Position numbers and translations under genes: made by a program. A model generated the notes under the pieces. That model made no database searches. It was not told the origin of the DNA and worked only from the letters and a program-made list of their open reading frames with translations. A DNA stretch of 64,000 nt from Pseudomonas azotoformans (lineage in GTDB: Bacteria > Pseudomonadota > Gammaproteobacteria > Pseudomonadales > Pseudomonadaceae). The DNA is taken from contig NZ_CP014546.1 in NCBI RefSeq assembly GCF_001579805.1, forward strand, positions 1,984,001-2,048,000, written 5' to 3'. Below are positions 20,538 through 29,044 of this stretch, piece by piece (the first letter of the stretch is position 1; the number at the start of each line of letters is the position of its first letter).

Positions 20538-21268
20538 GGGGCAGCGCTCGTCAGAGGTTTGCGTGCCACGCAGTTGACCAATGTTTCCTCGCGCTGGCCC
20601 ACCGGCGGCGCCTTGCGCAGGCCCCAGCGTTCCAGCAGGCCGAAGTCGCTGGAGCGGCTCCACCACAAGTACGGGTACGAGACGTTCTGCGGGCCAAATT
20701 CAAAGCCCTGCTCGCGGAGCATCTCCAGGTACTCCTCGGCGCTTTTCTGCACATGCATCGGGTGGCGGAATAGCCAGCGAATCACCCAGGTGTCGATATA
20801 GGCTTCGGTGGATTCGGCAAACAGCAGATAACCGCCCGGCTTGAGCACACGGTAGAACTCCTTGAGCGCGCGGTGTTGCTCGACCAGATGGTGGAAGGTC
20901 TGGTGGCAGAACAGGATATCGACGCTGGCGTCCGGCACTTGCAAGGTCGCGCAGTCGCTGCCGATCAGCTCGATGGCCAAGCCTTGGCGCTGGGCTTCTT
21001 CACGGCTCAGCTCCAGGCTGTGCGGGTCGGCGTCCAGGCCGATCAGGCGCTCGGGGGCGAACACCTGCTGCAAGTACTGGAACGACTTGCCCTGGCCACA
21101 ACCGGCGTCGAGCAATACCGGCGCCTCTGGCAAGGGGTCGGTAAACAGGCTGCGCAGGTCGTTGATCGCCACGCGCAGCACATGGTGCTGCCAGGTGTGG
21201 CTGCGCAGGAACCAGAAGCCGAACTTGGTTTCCTCGACGTAGTTTTTACTCAGGTACTGGCTAGTCAT
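20534..21268 (-). CDS. SAM-dependent class I methyltransferase
   Basis: A 244-residue Rossmann-fold methyltransferase. The SAM-binding motif I is LLDAGCGQG near residue 50, with DADPHS as the acidic loop and a post-I segment FYRVLKPGGYLLFAES. It probably methylates the aryl head or another part of the aryl polyene. E. coli aryl polyenes carry a methylated 4-hydroxyphenyl head, and a methyltransferase is a usual cluster member. O- and C-methylation cannot be told apart here. It overlaps the flavoenzyme gene by 4 bases. Confidence 0.85.
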   Translation of the reverse strand: MTSQYLSKNYVEETKFGFWFLRSHTWQHHVLRVAINDLRSLFTDPLPEAPVLLDAGCGQGKSFQYLQQVFAPERLIGLDADPHSLELSREEAQRQGLAIELIGSDCATLQVPDASVDILFCHQTFHHLVEQHRALKEFYRVLKPGGYLLFAESTEAYIDTWVIRWLFRHPMHVQKSAEEYLEMLREQGFEFGPQNVSYPYLWWSRSSDFGLLERWGLRKAPPVGQREETLVNCVARKPLTSAAP

Positions 21269-22512
21269 ACCGGCTCACTCGCACAAATCTCCGACAACAT
21301 CCGCAACCGCCGCTTGGGCTCGCTGACAAACGGGTTGCGCTCATCCCACGCGTAGCCGGCGAGGATCGAGCAGATCATCCGGCGAATCTCCGGCGAGCTG
21401 TCCGGGTGATAGATCACATCCTGGAACGTCCCGGCATACCAGCCCTCGACGTAACAGCGGAAGGTGTCCACGCCGCGTTTCAAGGGCACGGCGAACTCGC
21501 TTTCCCAGTCGACGGTTTCGCCCTTGAGCTGACGGTGCAACACAGCGGCTGCCATGCTCGCCGAACGCATGGCGATGGTCACCCCGGAAGAAAACACCGG
21601 GTCGAGAAATTCCGCCGCATTGCCCAGCAAGGCAAAACCCGGCCCGTGCAGGGTTTTGACGTTGGCTGCGTAGCCGCCGAGGGTGCGCGCCGGGGTATCC
21701 CACACGGCGTTTTGCAGCACGCCGGCAAGGCTTGGGGTTTCATTGATAAAGCCGCGCAGGCAGGCGTCGAGGTCGCCATCACGGCCGTCGAAATGCTCCT
21801 TGGCCGCGACCACGCCCACCGAGCAACGCCCGTTACTGAACGGAATGGTCCAGAACCAGATATCACGCTGGGTGGGATGGGTGGTCACCAGAATCTTGCT
21901 GCGATCAAAACCTTGATGTTCGATGCGGTCTTCGACGTGGGTGAACACCGCCTGGCGTACGGGGAAGTCGGACGGCAGATCCAGGTCCAGCAGGCGCGGC
22001 AGCACGCGGCCATAGCCGCTGGCGTCGAGCACAAACTTGGCCTTGAGGTGGTACTCGGTGCCGTTCTCGCGGCGTACGTGCAGGTAACGGGATTCGCCCT
22101 GGAAGTCCACGCCGACGATGGTTTCGCCGTAGCGGATCTCCACGCCTTGCAGCGCGGCTTGATCGGCCAGCAACTTGTCGAACTCGCCGCGCTGCACCTG
22201 GAAGGTGGTCGGCTTGCCATTGCTGAAAGTGTCACTGAAATCAAATGCGCTGTAGCGCTCGCCCCAGGCGAACGCGGCGCCGGTTTTCAGCTGGAACCCC
22301 GCGGCCTGCACGGCGTCGAGCATGCCGGCTTCTTCGATGAAGTCGATGCAGTGGGACAGCAGGCTTTCGCCAATCGAGAAGCGCGGGAAATGCTGGCGCT
22401 CGATGATCAATACATCATGCCCTTTGCGCTTTAACAGCGCGGCGGCGATGGCCCCGGACGGACCGGCACCGATCACCACCACCTGGCGACGTTCCATTTC
22501 AACTGTGGGCAC
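21265..22512 (-). CDS. FAD-dependent oxidoreductase with flavin-halogenase signatures
   Basis: A ~415-residue flavoprotein. The FAD Rossmann motif GAGPSG is at residues 15-20, a lysine (Lys76, in LKTGAAF) lies near the catalytic lysine position of tryptophan halogenases, WFWTIP (219-224) matches the halogenase motif WxWxIP, and FLDPVFSSG (302-310) matches the second motif FxxPxxSxG. Xanthomonadins, relatives of aryl polyenes, are brominated, so halogenation of the aryl head is a reasonable guess. An ordinary monooxygenase or reductase of the same fold is the alternative. GTG at 22512 is chosen because AAGGAG lies 5 bases before it. ATGs at 22530 and 22497 are alternatives. Confidence 0.78.
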   Translation of the reverse strand: MPTVEMERRQVVVIGAGPSGAIAAALLKRKGHDVLIIERQHFPRFSIGESLLSHCIDFIEEAGMLDAVQAAGFQLKTGAAFAWGERYSAFDFSDTFSNGKPTTFQVQRGEFDKLLADQAALQGVEIRYGETIVGVDFQGESRYLHVRRENGTEYHLKAKFVLDASGYGRVLPRLLDLDLPSDFPVRQAVFTHVEDRIEHQGFDRSKILVTTHPTQRDIWFWTIPFSNGRCSVGVVAAKEHFDGRDGDLDACLRGFINETPSLAGVLQNAVWDTPARTLGGYAANVKTLHGPGFALLGNAAEFLDPVFSSGVTIAMRSASMAAAVLHRQLKGETVDWESEFAVPLKRGVDTFRCYVEGWYAGTFQDVIYHPDSSPEIRRMICSILAGYAWDERNPFVSEPKRRLRMLSEICASEPV

Positions 22513-22545
22513 GAGGGCTCCTTGCCACATTGGCGATAATCACAT

Positions 22546-24858
22546 TCATAAGGCGTGTTTCTGTTGCCCGGCCCAGGGTGCCAGCATAAAGCTGAATGCC
22601 AGGCCCAGGCTGACCGATAAGCCGAAATTGCTCACCGCCGGTGTACTGGACACCGCCAGCAGCCCAAACGACAACCAGGTCGTCACCGCTGCCAACAAGG
22701 TCCCCAAGAGACTGACCGCAGGGCCGCCGATTTGCTCGCGCATCAGGATCGCGTAATCGACGCTGATGGCCGTGACCAACAGCAGGCCGAACAGGCTGAA
22801 TAGCGTCAGCGGTTGGCCGAGCCAACCGAGGCTGGCCAGGCTGCACAGGGCTGCCAGCAGCGGCAAGGCGACGATGCGCAAGGCCCCGCCGAAACCGAAC
22901 GGCAGGATCAGCAGCAACACGATCAGCACGCAAGACATCAACTTCAATTCAGCGGCGCTGATCTGCGTGTCGGCGAACACCCGGTTCAAGTCGCCCAATC
23001 GGTCGACCAATTGCACGCCCGGCAAGTCCAGCGCCTGTACACGCAGCAAGGCGGGGTTGTTCAAGCCTTGCAGGCTGACCATGGCCGCCACGCCGCCCTC
23101 GACCTTGCCGAGCCACAGCGTGCGCCAAGGTTCGGCCATTGGGCCGGCCAGCGCGGCGTCGATGTCTTGGGTGGGCAGCGCTTGCAGGTGCGCGACTTCG
23201 GCTTGCAGGGCGCTGGCGGGCACGCCGAGGTCCAGCAGCGGCTGCCAGTGTTGCGCCAGGTTGTTCAGCGCATCACGCAGTTGTTGCTGTTCGGCGGGCT
23301 GGCTGACCAATTGATTGAGCGCCAGGTAGCCCTGGAGCTTGTCCATGTTCACCAACTGATCCAGGCGCTGCGCCAACGCGCTCTGACGCTCCAGCAGCTG
23401 TTGCTGGTTGTCCGCCCGCACCAGGAAGAACTGGCTGGTGGGTTGGAACCCGGTAATTCGCGCCACGGCCTGCGCCTCTTGCAGCAACTGCGGTGGTGCG
23501 CCGATCCATTGGCGGATATCGTTTTTGCTGTTCAGGTGCCACAGGCCACCGGCGCAGAACAGCAGCACCAGGGCCAGCAGGACCGCGCTCGGCACGCGCT
23601 TGAGCAGCGATTCGCGCACCAACCACAGGCATTCGGCGATGCGTAGCGGCCATTGCGCCGGGCGCAGTTCGACGCCCTTGAGCAGCGCCGGCAGCAGGCA
23701 CACGGCGGACAGGTAGGCACCGACCAGGCCGGCGGCTGAGAAGATGGCGATTTGCGTCAAGGCCGGGAACGGCGTCCAGGCCAGCGCCAGGTAGCCGATG
23801 CAACTGGTCGCCAGGCTCAGGCTCAACCCCGGCAAGGTGATGCGCAACGCCGGCCAACTGCGCCACGGGTTCATGCTCCAGCTTTTCGACAGGTAGTGCA
23901 GCGGGTAATCCACCGCAACGCCGATCAGGCTGGAACCCAGCACCAGCGTCATCACGTGCATATGGCCGAACAGCGCCACACAGGCCACCGCGCCAAACAG
24001 CATGCCCACCAGCACCGGTACAAAGGCCAGCAACACCCGCCAGCGGCGGAAGGCGAGCAACAGCAACAACAGGATGCCGACGGTTGCGCCGCCGCCGACC
24101 CAGGTGATTTCCCGCGTGGCTTGCTGCTGACCATTGGCGGCGTAGAGCAAGCCGCTGGCGGCGAGTAATTGCGCGCCGTGTTCGCTGGCCTGCGCGCGAC
24201 TGGCCTGGAGCAAATCCGCCACTTGCAGCGGCAGTTTCATGTCGAAGGCATTGCCGGTGGTGCGCGCACGCAGCAGCACCCAGCTCTTGCCGTCGGCATC
24301 GGCGATCAACGCGCCGCTACCGATATCCAGTTGCACCGAGCCGTGCTGCGGCTGGCTGTTCTGGATGCGCCCGGTAAGGCCCAGCCAGTCGTCCTGGCTC
24401 GGCACCAGGCTGAAGCCGGTAAAGGGGTCGAACAGCGCTTGCACGCGCTGTTGGATAAACGCGTCGGGCTGTTCGATCAGTTGTTCGCGGTCCTTGGCCG
24501 AGAGCATCGCCAGGCGCCCACGCAGCAATTGCTCGCGCAGCGCCGGCAGGTCGGCTTGCAGGTTCCATTGCACTTTTTCAAACAGCCCGCTGGTTTGCCA
24601 GCGCTCGCCCAATTGTTGCGCGACGGCCACGGCTTGCTGGCGGTCGGCATGGCCCACCAGCACCAACATCTCGCGGTTCAACGGTTCCTGCATGCGCTGT
24701 TCGGCTTGCTGTTCCAGGGCGTCCGGCGTGTTGCCCGGCACCAGTTCCATCAGGTTGGCCGACAACGGCGCGCCATGACGCCACTGCCAGCCGGCCAGGG
24801 CCAGCACGGCCACCAGCAGGATCAGGAACAGGCGTGGTAACAGGCGCTCACTGGGCAA
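22546..24858 (-). CDS. MMPL/RND-family exporter of the aryl polyene cluster
   Basis: A 770-residue inner-membrane protein with the two-halved MMPL/RND layout. One N-terminal helix and a large periplasmic loop (~35-245) are followed by a helix bundle containing GVAVDYPLHYLSKSW. A second periplasmic region (~445-635) is followed by another helix bundle containing ISVDYAILMREQIGG. It is likely to flip or extrude the polyene lipid from the inner membrane (ApeM-like position). The start is a TTG at 24858 overlapping the LolA-like stop by 11 bases. No ATG or GTG fits better, so the exact start is uncertain. Confidence 0.85.
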   Translation of the reverse strand: MPSERLLPRLFLILLVAVLALAGWQWRHGAPLSANLMELVPGNTPDALEQQAEQRMQEPLNREMLVLVGHADRQQAVAVAQQLGERWQTSGLFEKVQWNLQADLPALREQLLRGRLAMLSAKDREQLIEQPDAFIQQRVQALFDPFTGFSLVPSQDDWLGLTGRIQNSQPQHGSVQLDIGSGALIADADGKSWVLLRARTTGNAFDMKLPLQVADLLQASRAQASEHGAQLLAASGLLYAANGQQQATREITWVGGGATVGILLLLLLAFRRWRVLLAFVPVLVGMLFGAVACVALFGHMHVMTLVLGSSLIGVAVDYPLHYLSKSWSMNPWRSWPALRITLPGLSLSLATSCIGYLALAWTPFPALTQIAIFSAAGLVGAYLSAVCLLPALLKGVELRPAQWPLRIAECLWLVRESLLKRVPSAVLLALVLLFCAGGLWHLNSKNDIRQWIGAPPQLLQEAQAVARITGFQPTSQFFLVRADNQQQLLERQSALAQRLDQLVNMDKLQGYLALNQLVSQPAEQQQLRDALNNLAQHWQPLLDLGVPASALQAEVAHLQALPTQDIDAALAGPMAEPWRTLWLGKVEGGVAAMVSLQGLNNPALLRVQALDLPGVQLVDRLGDLNRVFADTQISAAELKLMSCVLIVLLLILPFGFGGALRIVALPLLAALCSLASLGWLGQPLTLFSLFGLLLVTAISVDYAILMREQIGGPAVSLLGTLLAAVTTWLSFGLLAVSSTPAVSNFGLSVSLGLAFSFMLAPWAGQQKHAL

Positions 24859-25438
24859 AGTCGTGTTGCTCCGCTTCGCTCAGGGGTTGGCTGGCGGTGC
24901 TGTCCTGCATGCGCAAAACAGTGCTGTCGCCTTGGGTTTCCAGCAATTCGATGGTCTGCACCAAGTCGCCGCCGTCGATGTTGATCTGGGTGAACACCTG
25001 CTTGAGCAACAGTGAACGCGGGATCAGCGTGAGCTTCCATTGTTTCGCCTCGCCTTGCAGCTGCAATTCGAAGTCACGCTGCAAGCCGCTGCTGTCGCCC
25101 TGGAGCACGGCCAGGAACAGGCGATTCTGCTCGGCGCCGGCACTCTTGTTCGGCAGCAGTTGCCAGCCATTGGCGTCACGGCGGGCGATGCCCTGGGCGC
25201 TGATGCGGTAGTCCTGTTGCAATGGGGTTTTCAGCAGCCACAGCAGGCCGTGGTCTTTCGCCAGCACAAAGGTGCCTTTGCTGACCAAGGGCTGGGGCAG
25301 GGCGCGCAGGTGTTTTTCCTGGGTGAAGCTGCCGTGGATCACGCTGGGTTTGGCCAACTGCTCGCTGAGCTGTTGCAGATCGAAGGCGTGGGCATGCAGC
25401 GACAGCAGCAGCGCACCCAGAAAGGTGATCCATTTCAT
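24848..25438 (-). CDS. LolA-like outer-membrane lipid carrier protein
   Basis: A 196-residue periplasmic protein with an N-terminal signal peptide (LGALLLSLHAHA, cleavage near residue 18). The mature sequence is LolA-like: SFTQEKHLRALPQPLVSKG, then LLWLLKTPLQQDY. LolA proteins carry lipoproteins between membranes. This family member is standard in aryl polyene clusters (ApeL-like position) and is thought to carry the polyene lipid. The ATG at 25438 overlaps the thioesterase stop by 4 bases and starts the signal peptide. Confidence 0.85.
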   Translation of the reverse strand: MKWITFLGALLLSLHAHAFDLQQLSEQLAKPSVIHGSFTQEKHLRALPQPLVSKGTFVLAKDHGLLWLLKTPLQQDYRISAQGIARRDANGWQLLPNKSAGAEQNRLFLAVLQGDSSGLQRDFELQLQGEAKQWKLTLIPRSLLLKQVFTQINIDGGDLVQTIELLETQGDSTVLRMQDSTASQPLSEAEQHDFAQ

Positions 25439-25860
25439 GACAGGGCCTTTTCGACGGCTTCGGTGAATACTTTGGGTGAGGCCAACTGCATCTCGCGACT
25501 GGCGATTTCCACTGCCACTTGCACGGTGCTGGCGCGGGTCAGACGTTCGCCACTGTCTCGGTCTGTGATCAGGTAATTGACCTTCAAACGGTTCTCCCAC
25601 TCCACCAGGCTGGCGCGCACGTTGAGGGTCTGGCCGAACACCGCGCCGCGCACGTAGCGCAGCTGCATGTCGATCACCGGCCAGGCATAGCCGGATTCCA
25701 GCATCGCGGTGTAGTTGTGACCGATCTTGTCCAGCAACGCGCAGCGCGCGACCTCCAGGTACTTCACGTAATGCCCGTGCCACACCACGTTCATGGTGTC
25801 GACGTCAAAAAACGGCACGAGGATTTCAGTGTCGCAATGCAGCACGCCCTGGCTACGCAT
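25435..25860 (-). CDS. Acyl-CoA/ACP thioesterase, 4HBT hotdog family (ApeK-like)
   Basis: A 141-residue hotdog thioesterase. The 4-hydroxybenzoyl-CoA thioesterase signature is near residue 17: the catalytic Asp is in FFDVDTMN, followed by VVWHGHYVKYLE. It may release or edit polyene chains from the carrier protein. Its role in aryl polyene synthesis is inferred from conserved position. The ATG at 25860 overlaps the ammonia-lyase stop by 8 bases and places the catalytic Asp at the usual distance. Confidence 0.87.
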   Translation of the reverse strand: MRSQGVLHCDTEILVPFFDVDTMNVVWHGHYVKYLEVARCALLDKIGHNYTAMLESGYAWPVIDMQLRYVRGAVFGQTLNVRASLVEWENRLKVNYLITDRDSGERLTRASTVQVAVEIASREMQLASPKVFTEAVEKALS

Positions 25861-27394
25861 GCAGCCTCCAGTGTTGCTCGGCAATGCGTTGCAGGCACAG
25901 GCGCAGTTCGCCTTCGAGGGCGCGGTCTTCGATGACAGGTGGGAAGTCCTTGGCCAGTTCTTCGTGCATTGCTGCCAATGCGGGTGGCAACGGTCGCGCA
26001 TCTTCGGCCTGGGCGCGCAGCCACACGCCTTGGTTGGCGGCGAGCAGCGTGGCAGCGGCGACCTGTTCGGTCAGCTCCAGCACACGGATCGCATCGCGGG
26101 CGGCGATGGTGCCCATGCTCACTTTGTCCTGGTTGTGGCACTCGGTGGAACGCGAGAACACGCTGGCCGGCATGGTATTTTTCAAGGCTTCGGCGGTCCA
26201 GGCGCTGGTGCCGATCTGCACGGCCTTGAAGCCGTGGTTGATCATGGCGCGGTCGGCTGGCGCGCCGGACAGGTTGCTCGGCAGGCCGTGGTTGTAGCGC
26301 ACGTCCACCAGCAGCGCGAGCTGGCGGTCGAGCAGGTCAGCGACGTTGGCCACGAGGGTCTTGAGGCTGTCCATGGCGAAGGCGATGTGCCCGCCGTAGA
26401 AATGCCCACCGTGCAGCACGCGTTCTTCCTCGGCGTCGATGATCGGGTTGTCGTTGGCGCTGTTCAGTTCGATCTCGATGAACGAGCGCAGCCAGTTCAG
26501 GCTGTCAGCCAGCACGCCAAGGACGTGGGGCGCGCAGCGCAGCGAGTAACGGTCCTGCAGGCGATGCAACGGCGCGGTCGGCGCGTCGATGGCCAGGTCC
26601 TTGCGCAGCCAGGCGGCGACTTGCATCTGCCCAGGGTGCGGCTTGGCGGCGAACAGGCGCTCGTCGAAGTGTTCCGGGTTGCCTTGCAGCGCAACTACGT
26701 TCAGCGCGGTGATGCGCGTGGCCAGTTGCAGCAGGTAGTCGGCGCGGGCGAAAGCCAGGCAGGCCAGGCCGGTCATCACGGCGGTGCCGTTCATCAGTGC
26801 CAGGGCTTCCTTGGGGCGCAGCACCAGCGGTTCCCAGCCCAGCTCGCGGTGCACGTCGGCGGCTTGGCGGCGTTCGCCACGGAACATCACTTCGCGTTCG
26901 CCGGACAGGGTCGCGGCCACGTAGGACAGCGGCGTCAGATCACCGCTGGCGCCCACCGAACCTTCTTCCGGGATCAGCGGCAGCACGTCGTGTTCCAGGA
27001 AGGCATGCAGGCGTTCCAGCAGCTCCACGCGCACGCCGGACACTCCGTGGCACAGCGACTGCAAACGCGCCGCCAGCACGGCGCGGGTGGCCTGGGCGTC
27101 GAGCAGCTTGCCCAAGCCGCAACCGTGGAAGGTGTACAGATGACGCGGCAACGCTTCGACGTGCTGCAACGGCACCGCCACCACGCACGAGTCGCCGTAG
27201 CCGGTGGTCACGCCGTAGATCACGCCTTCCTTGTCCAGCAGCGAGTCGAGGAACTGCGCGCCCTTGGCGATGCGCTGGCGATAGGCGGCATCGTCCTGCA
27301 ATTGGGTCGGCGCCTGACGGTTGGCCAGGGCCAACACGTCTTCGATGCGCAAAGCGCGTTCGCCAAAGGTTACCGGCTCAAGATGCGTCGTCAT
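25853..27394 (-). CDS. MIO-dependent aromatic amino acid ammonia-lyase (HAL/PAL/TAL family)
   Basis: A 513-residue aromatic ammonia-lyase. The self-processing Ala149-Ser150-Gly151 in GSVGASGDLTPLSY forms the MIO electrophile. The catalytic Tyr60 is in YGVTTGYGDS. The residue numbers coincide with those of Rhodobacter TAL. At the substrate-selectivity pair (TAL His89-Leu90, HAL Ser-His) this protein has Phe89-His90 (LYTFHGCGLG). Phe at 89 favours phenylalanine in engineered TAL, but His90 is HAL-like, so the substrate is uncertain. A starter acid (cinnamate or 4-coumarate) for the ligase is the likely product. No hut genes are nearby, so a histidine catabolic role is unlikely. It overlaps its neighbours by 8 and 17 bases. 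Confidence 0.87.
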   Translation of the reverse strand: MTTHLEPVTFGERALRIEDVLALANRQAPTQLQDDAAYRQRIAKGAQFLDSLLDKEGVIYGVTTGYGDSCVVAVPLQHVEALPRHLYTFHGCGLGKLLDAQATRAVLAARLQSLCHGVSGVRVELLERLHAFLEHDVLPLIPEEGSVGASGDLTPLSYVAATLSGEREVMFRGERRQAADVHRELGWEPLVLRPKEALALMNGTAVMTGLACLAFARADYLLQLATRITALNVVALQGNPEHFDERLFAAKPHPGQMQVAAWLRKDLAIDAPTAPLHRLQDRYSLRCAPHVLGVLADSLNWLRSFIEIELNSANDNPIIDAEEERVLHGGHFYGGHIAFAMDSLKTLVANVADLLDRQLALLVDVRYNHGLPSNLSGAPADRAMINHGFKAVQIGTSAWTAEALKNTMPASVFSRSTECHNQDKVSMGTIAARDAIRVLELTEQVAAATLLAANQGVWLRAQAEDARPLPPALAAMHEELAKDFPPVIEDRALEGELRLCLQRIAEQHWRLHA

Positions 27395-28313
27395 CGGTCT
27401 TCCAGAAAGGGTAAAAGTTGAACCATTGTTGGGGCGCTTCCAGGCAGAACTGGCCTAGGCGTGCGGCGTAGCGCGCGGTCCACAGGGCTATGACCTGCTC
27501 GCGGGTGTTGCGTTTCCATTCAATCAATTCAGCGAAAGGCTCAATGCTCAGGCGGTAGCGGCCTTTGTGCTTGAGGCACATCAGCAGGTTTACCGGGCAT
27601 TTGAGCAGGCCGGCCAGCAGCCACGGGCCCTGGGGGAAGGCGGCGTCGTGGCCGAGGAAATCCACGCGCACCGTGCGCCCGCCGTGCAGAGGCACGCGGT
27701 CGCCGGCGATTGCCAGCCATTCGCCGTCGTCCAGGCGCTGGCTGAGCAGCAGCATGGTGGCCGGGTCCAACTCGCTGACCTGGATCAGGCGCAAATGGGT
27801 CGCCCCGGCTTCGCCCAGCAGGCGGTTGAATTGCTCGGCGTGCTTGGTGTGCACCAGCACGTTCATGGTGACCTGCTCGCCTATTTCGGCGAGGGCGCGA
27901 CACACTTCGAGGTTGCCCAGGTGCGCGCCCACCAGCATCTGCCCGCGCTCGCCGCGCAGTTGCCCGCGCAATTGCGCCGGGTCGTTGATCTCGATCTGCT
28001 CCAGGCGCAGCTTACCGTTCCACACGTCGAGTTTGTCGAGCAGCGAGTCGGCAAACGCCATGAACTGGCCGAAGACTTTCCAGTGGCTGGGGCGCAGTTC
28101 ATCGCGCCCGCTCCAGTCGGCCAGGCGCTGCTGGTACTGCCAGGCGCTGCGGCGCGCGGTGCGACCGAACAGGAAGAAGTACAACACGATGCCGTACAGC
28201 ACCGGGCTCAACAGGCGGCGGCCAAGGACCTTGGCGGCGAAGGCGGTGAGTTTCATCAGCCAATAGCTGCCGCGTTCCTCGCGGTCGGCCCAGTGTTTGC
28301 CGCTGTCGCTCAT
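27378..28313 (-). CDS. LpxL/HtrB-like lysophospholipid acyltransferase
   Basis: A 311-residue membrane-anchored acyltransferase of the lipid A acyltransferase type. A hydrophobic segment (LLSPVLYGIVLYFFLFG, ~residues 35-50) comes first, then the HX4E-type motif in GAHLGNLEV (~residue 131) and a later GDRVPLHGG segment. It may acylate the lipid part to which the polyene is attached. In the E. coli cluster the glycosyltransferase and acyltransferase are one protein (ApeJ). Here they are two genes overlapping by 4 bases. The ATG at 28313 is preferred for that overlap. Confidence 0.84.
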   Translation of the reverse strand: MSDSGKHWADREERGSYWLMKLTAFAAKVLGRRLLSPVLYGIVLYFFLFGRTARRSAWQYQQRLADWSGRDELRPSHWKVFGQFMAFADSLLDKLDVWNGKLRLEQIEINDPAQLRGQLRGERGQMLVGAHLGNLEVCRALAEIGEQVTMNVLVHTKHAEQFNRLLGEAGATHLRLIQVSELDPATMLLLSQRLDDGEWLAIAGDRVPLHGGRTVRVDFLGHDAAFPQGPWLLAGLLKCPVNLLMCLKHKGRYRLSIEPFAELIEWKRNTREQVIALWTARYAARLGQFCLEAPQQWFNFYPFWKTDDDAS

Positions 28314-29044
28314 GCCTGCCACCGTCGCCACAGGATCATCGGCGCGCGCACCAACATGCCGAAGAACAACCGGGTGTGCATGGCCGAGATGCGTACGTTG
28401 TCGCGGAACAGCCGGAAGTGCGACAGGCCGTCAGCGGGGTAATGCACCTGGGTCGGCAGCCAGCGCATCGGCTGGTTGCGCCAGGCCAGGCGCACCAGGA
28501 TGTCGGAGTCGAAATCCATGCGTGTTCCGATGTAGGCCGAGTCCATCAGCGCCAGCACCGGCGCCAGCGGGTACACGCGAAAGCCGCACATCGAGTCGCG
28601 GATCTGCAGCGACAAGGTGTTGATCCACACCCACACGTGTGTCAGGTAGCGCGCGTACAGGCGGCCTTTGGGCACGCTGTCGTCGTATTCGGGGTAGCCG
28701 CAGATGATCGCGTCCGGGTGTCGGCGCGAGGTGTCGAGGAAGGTCTCGACTTCGCGCAGATCGTGCTGGCCGTCGGCGTCGACTTGCAGGGCGTGGCTGA
28801 AGCCCAGGCGTGCGGCCTCGCGGAAACCGGCCATGACGGCGCCGCCTTTGCCCTGGTTGGTGGGCAGGGTCAGCAGGGTGACGTTTTCCAAGGTGGCCAG
28901 TTGCGCCAGCACGGCGGCGCAGGCCGGGCTGCTGCCATCGTCCACCAGCAGGCAGGGCAGGCCACTGTTCAACAGACTCCGGACCACGGCGGGCACGGCG
29001 GCTTCGTGGTTGTAGACCGGGATCAGGGCGCAGGGGTTATGCAT
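28310..29044 (-). CDS. Family 2 glycosyltransferase
   Basis: A 244-residue GT-A fold glycosyltransferase. The N-terminus CALIPVYNHEAAV and LLVDDGSSP are typical, the DXD-type motif is DADG in LQVDADGQHD (~residue 90), and CGFRVYPL follows. Dolichol-phosphate-mannose-synthase-like members of this type often work on lipid-linked acceptors. It likely builds the glycolipid part of the aryl polyene lipid. The sugar donor is unknown. The start overlaps the ligase-dehydratase stop by 8 bases. Confidence 0.87.
   Translation of the reverse strand: MHNPCALIPVYNHEAAVPAVVRSLLNSGLPCLLVDDGSSPACAAVLAQLATLENVTLLTLPTNQGKGGAVMAGFREAARLGFSHALQVDADGQHDLREVETFLDTSRRHPDAIICGYPEYDDSVPKGRLYARYLTHVWVWINTLSLQIRDSMCGFRVYPLAPVLALMDSAYIGTRMDFDSDILVRLAWRNQPMRWLPTQVHYPADGLSHFRLFRDNVRISAMHTRLFFGMLVRAPMILWRRWQA

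Noticed and set aside
25853..27394. Ammonia-lyase taken as hutH (histidine breakdown)
   Set aside because: No hutU, hutI or hutC genes nearby, it is inside and overlapping with the pigment genes, and the selectivity pair is Phe-His, not Ser-His.
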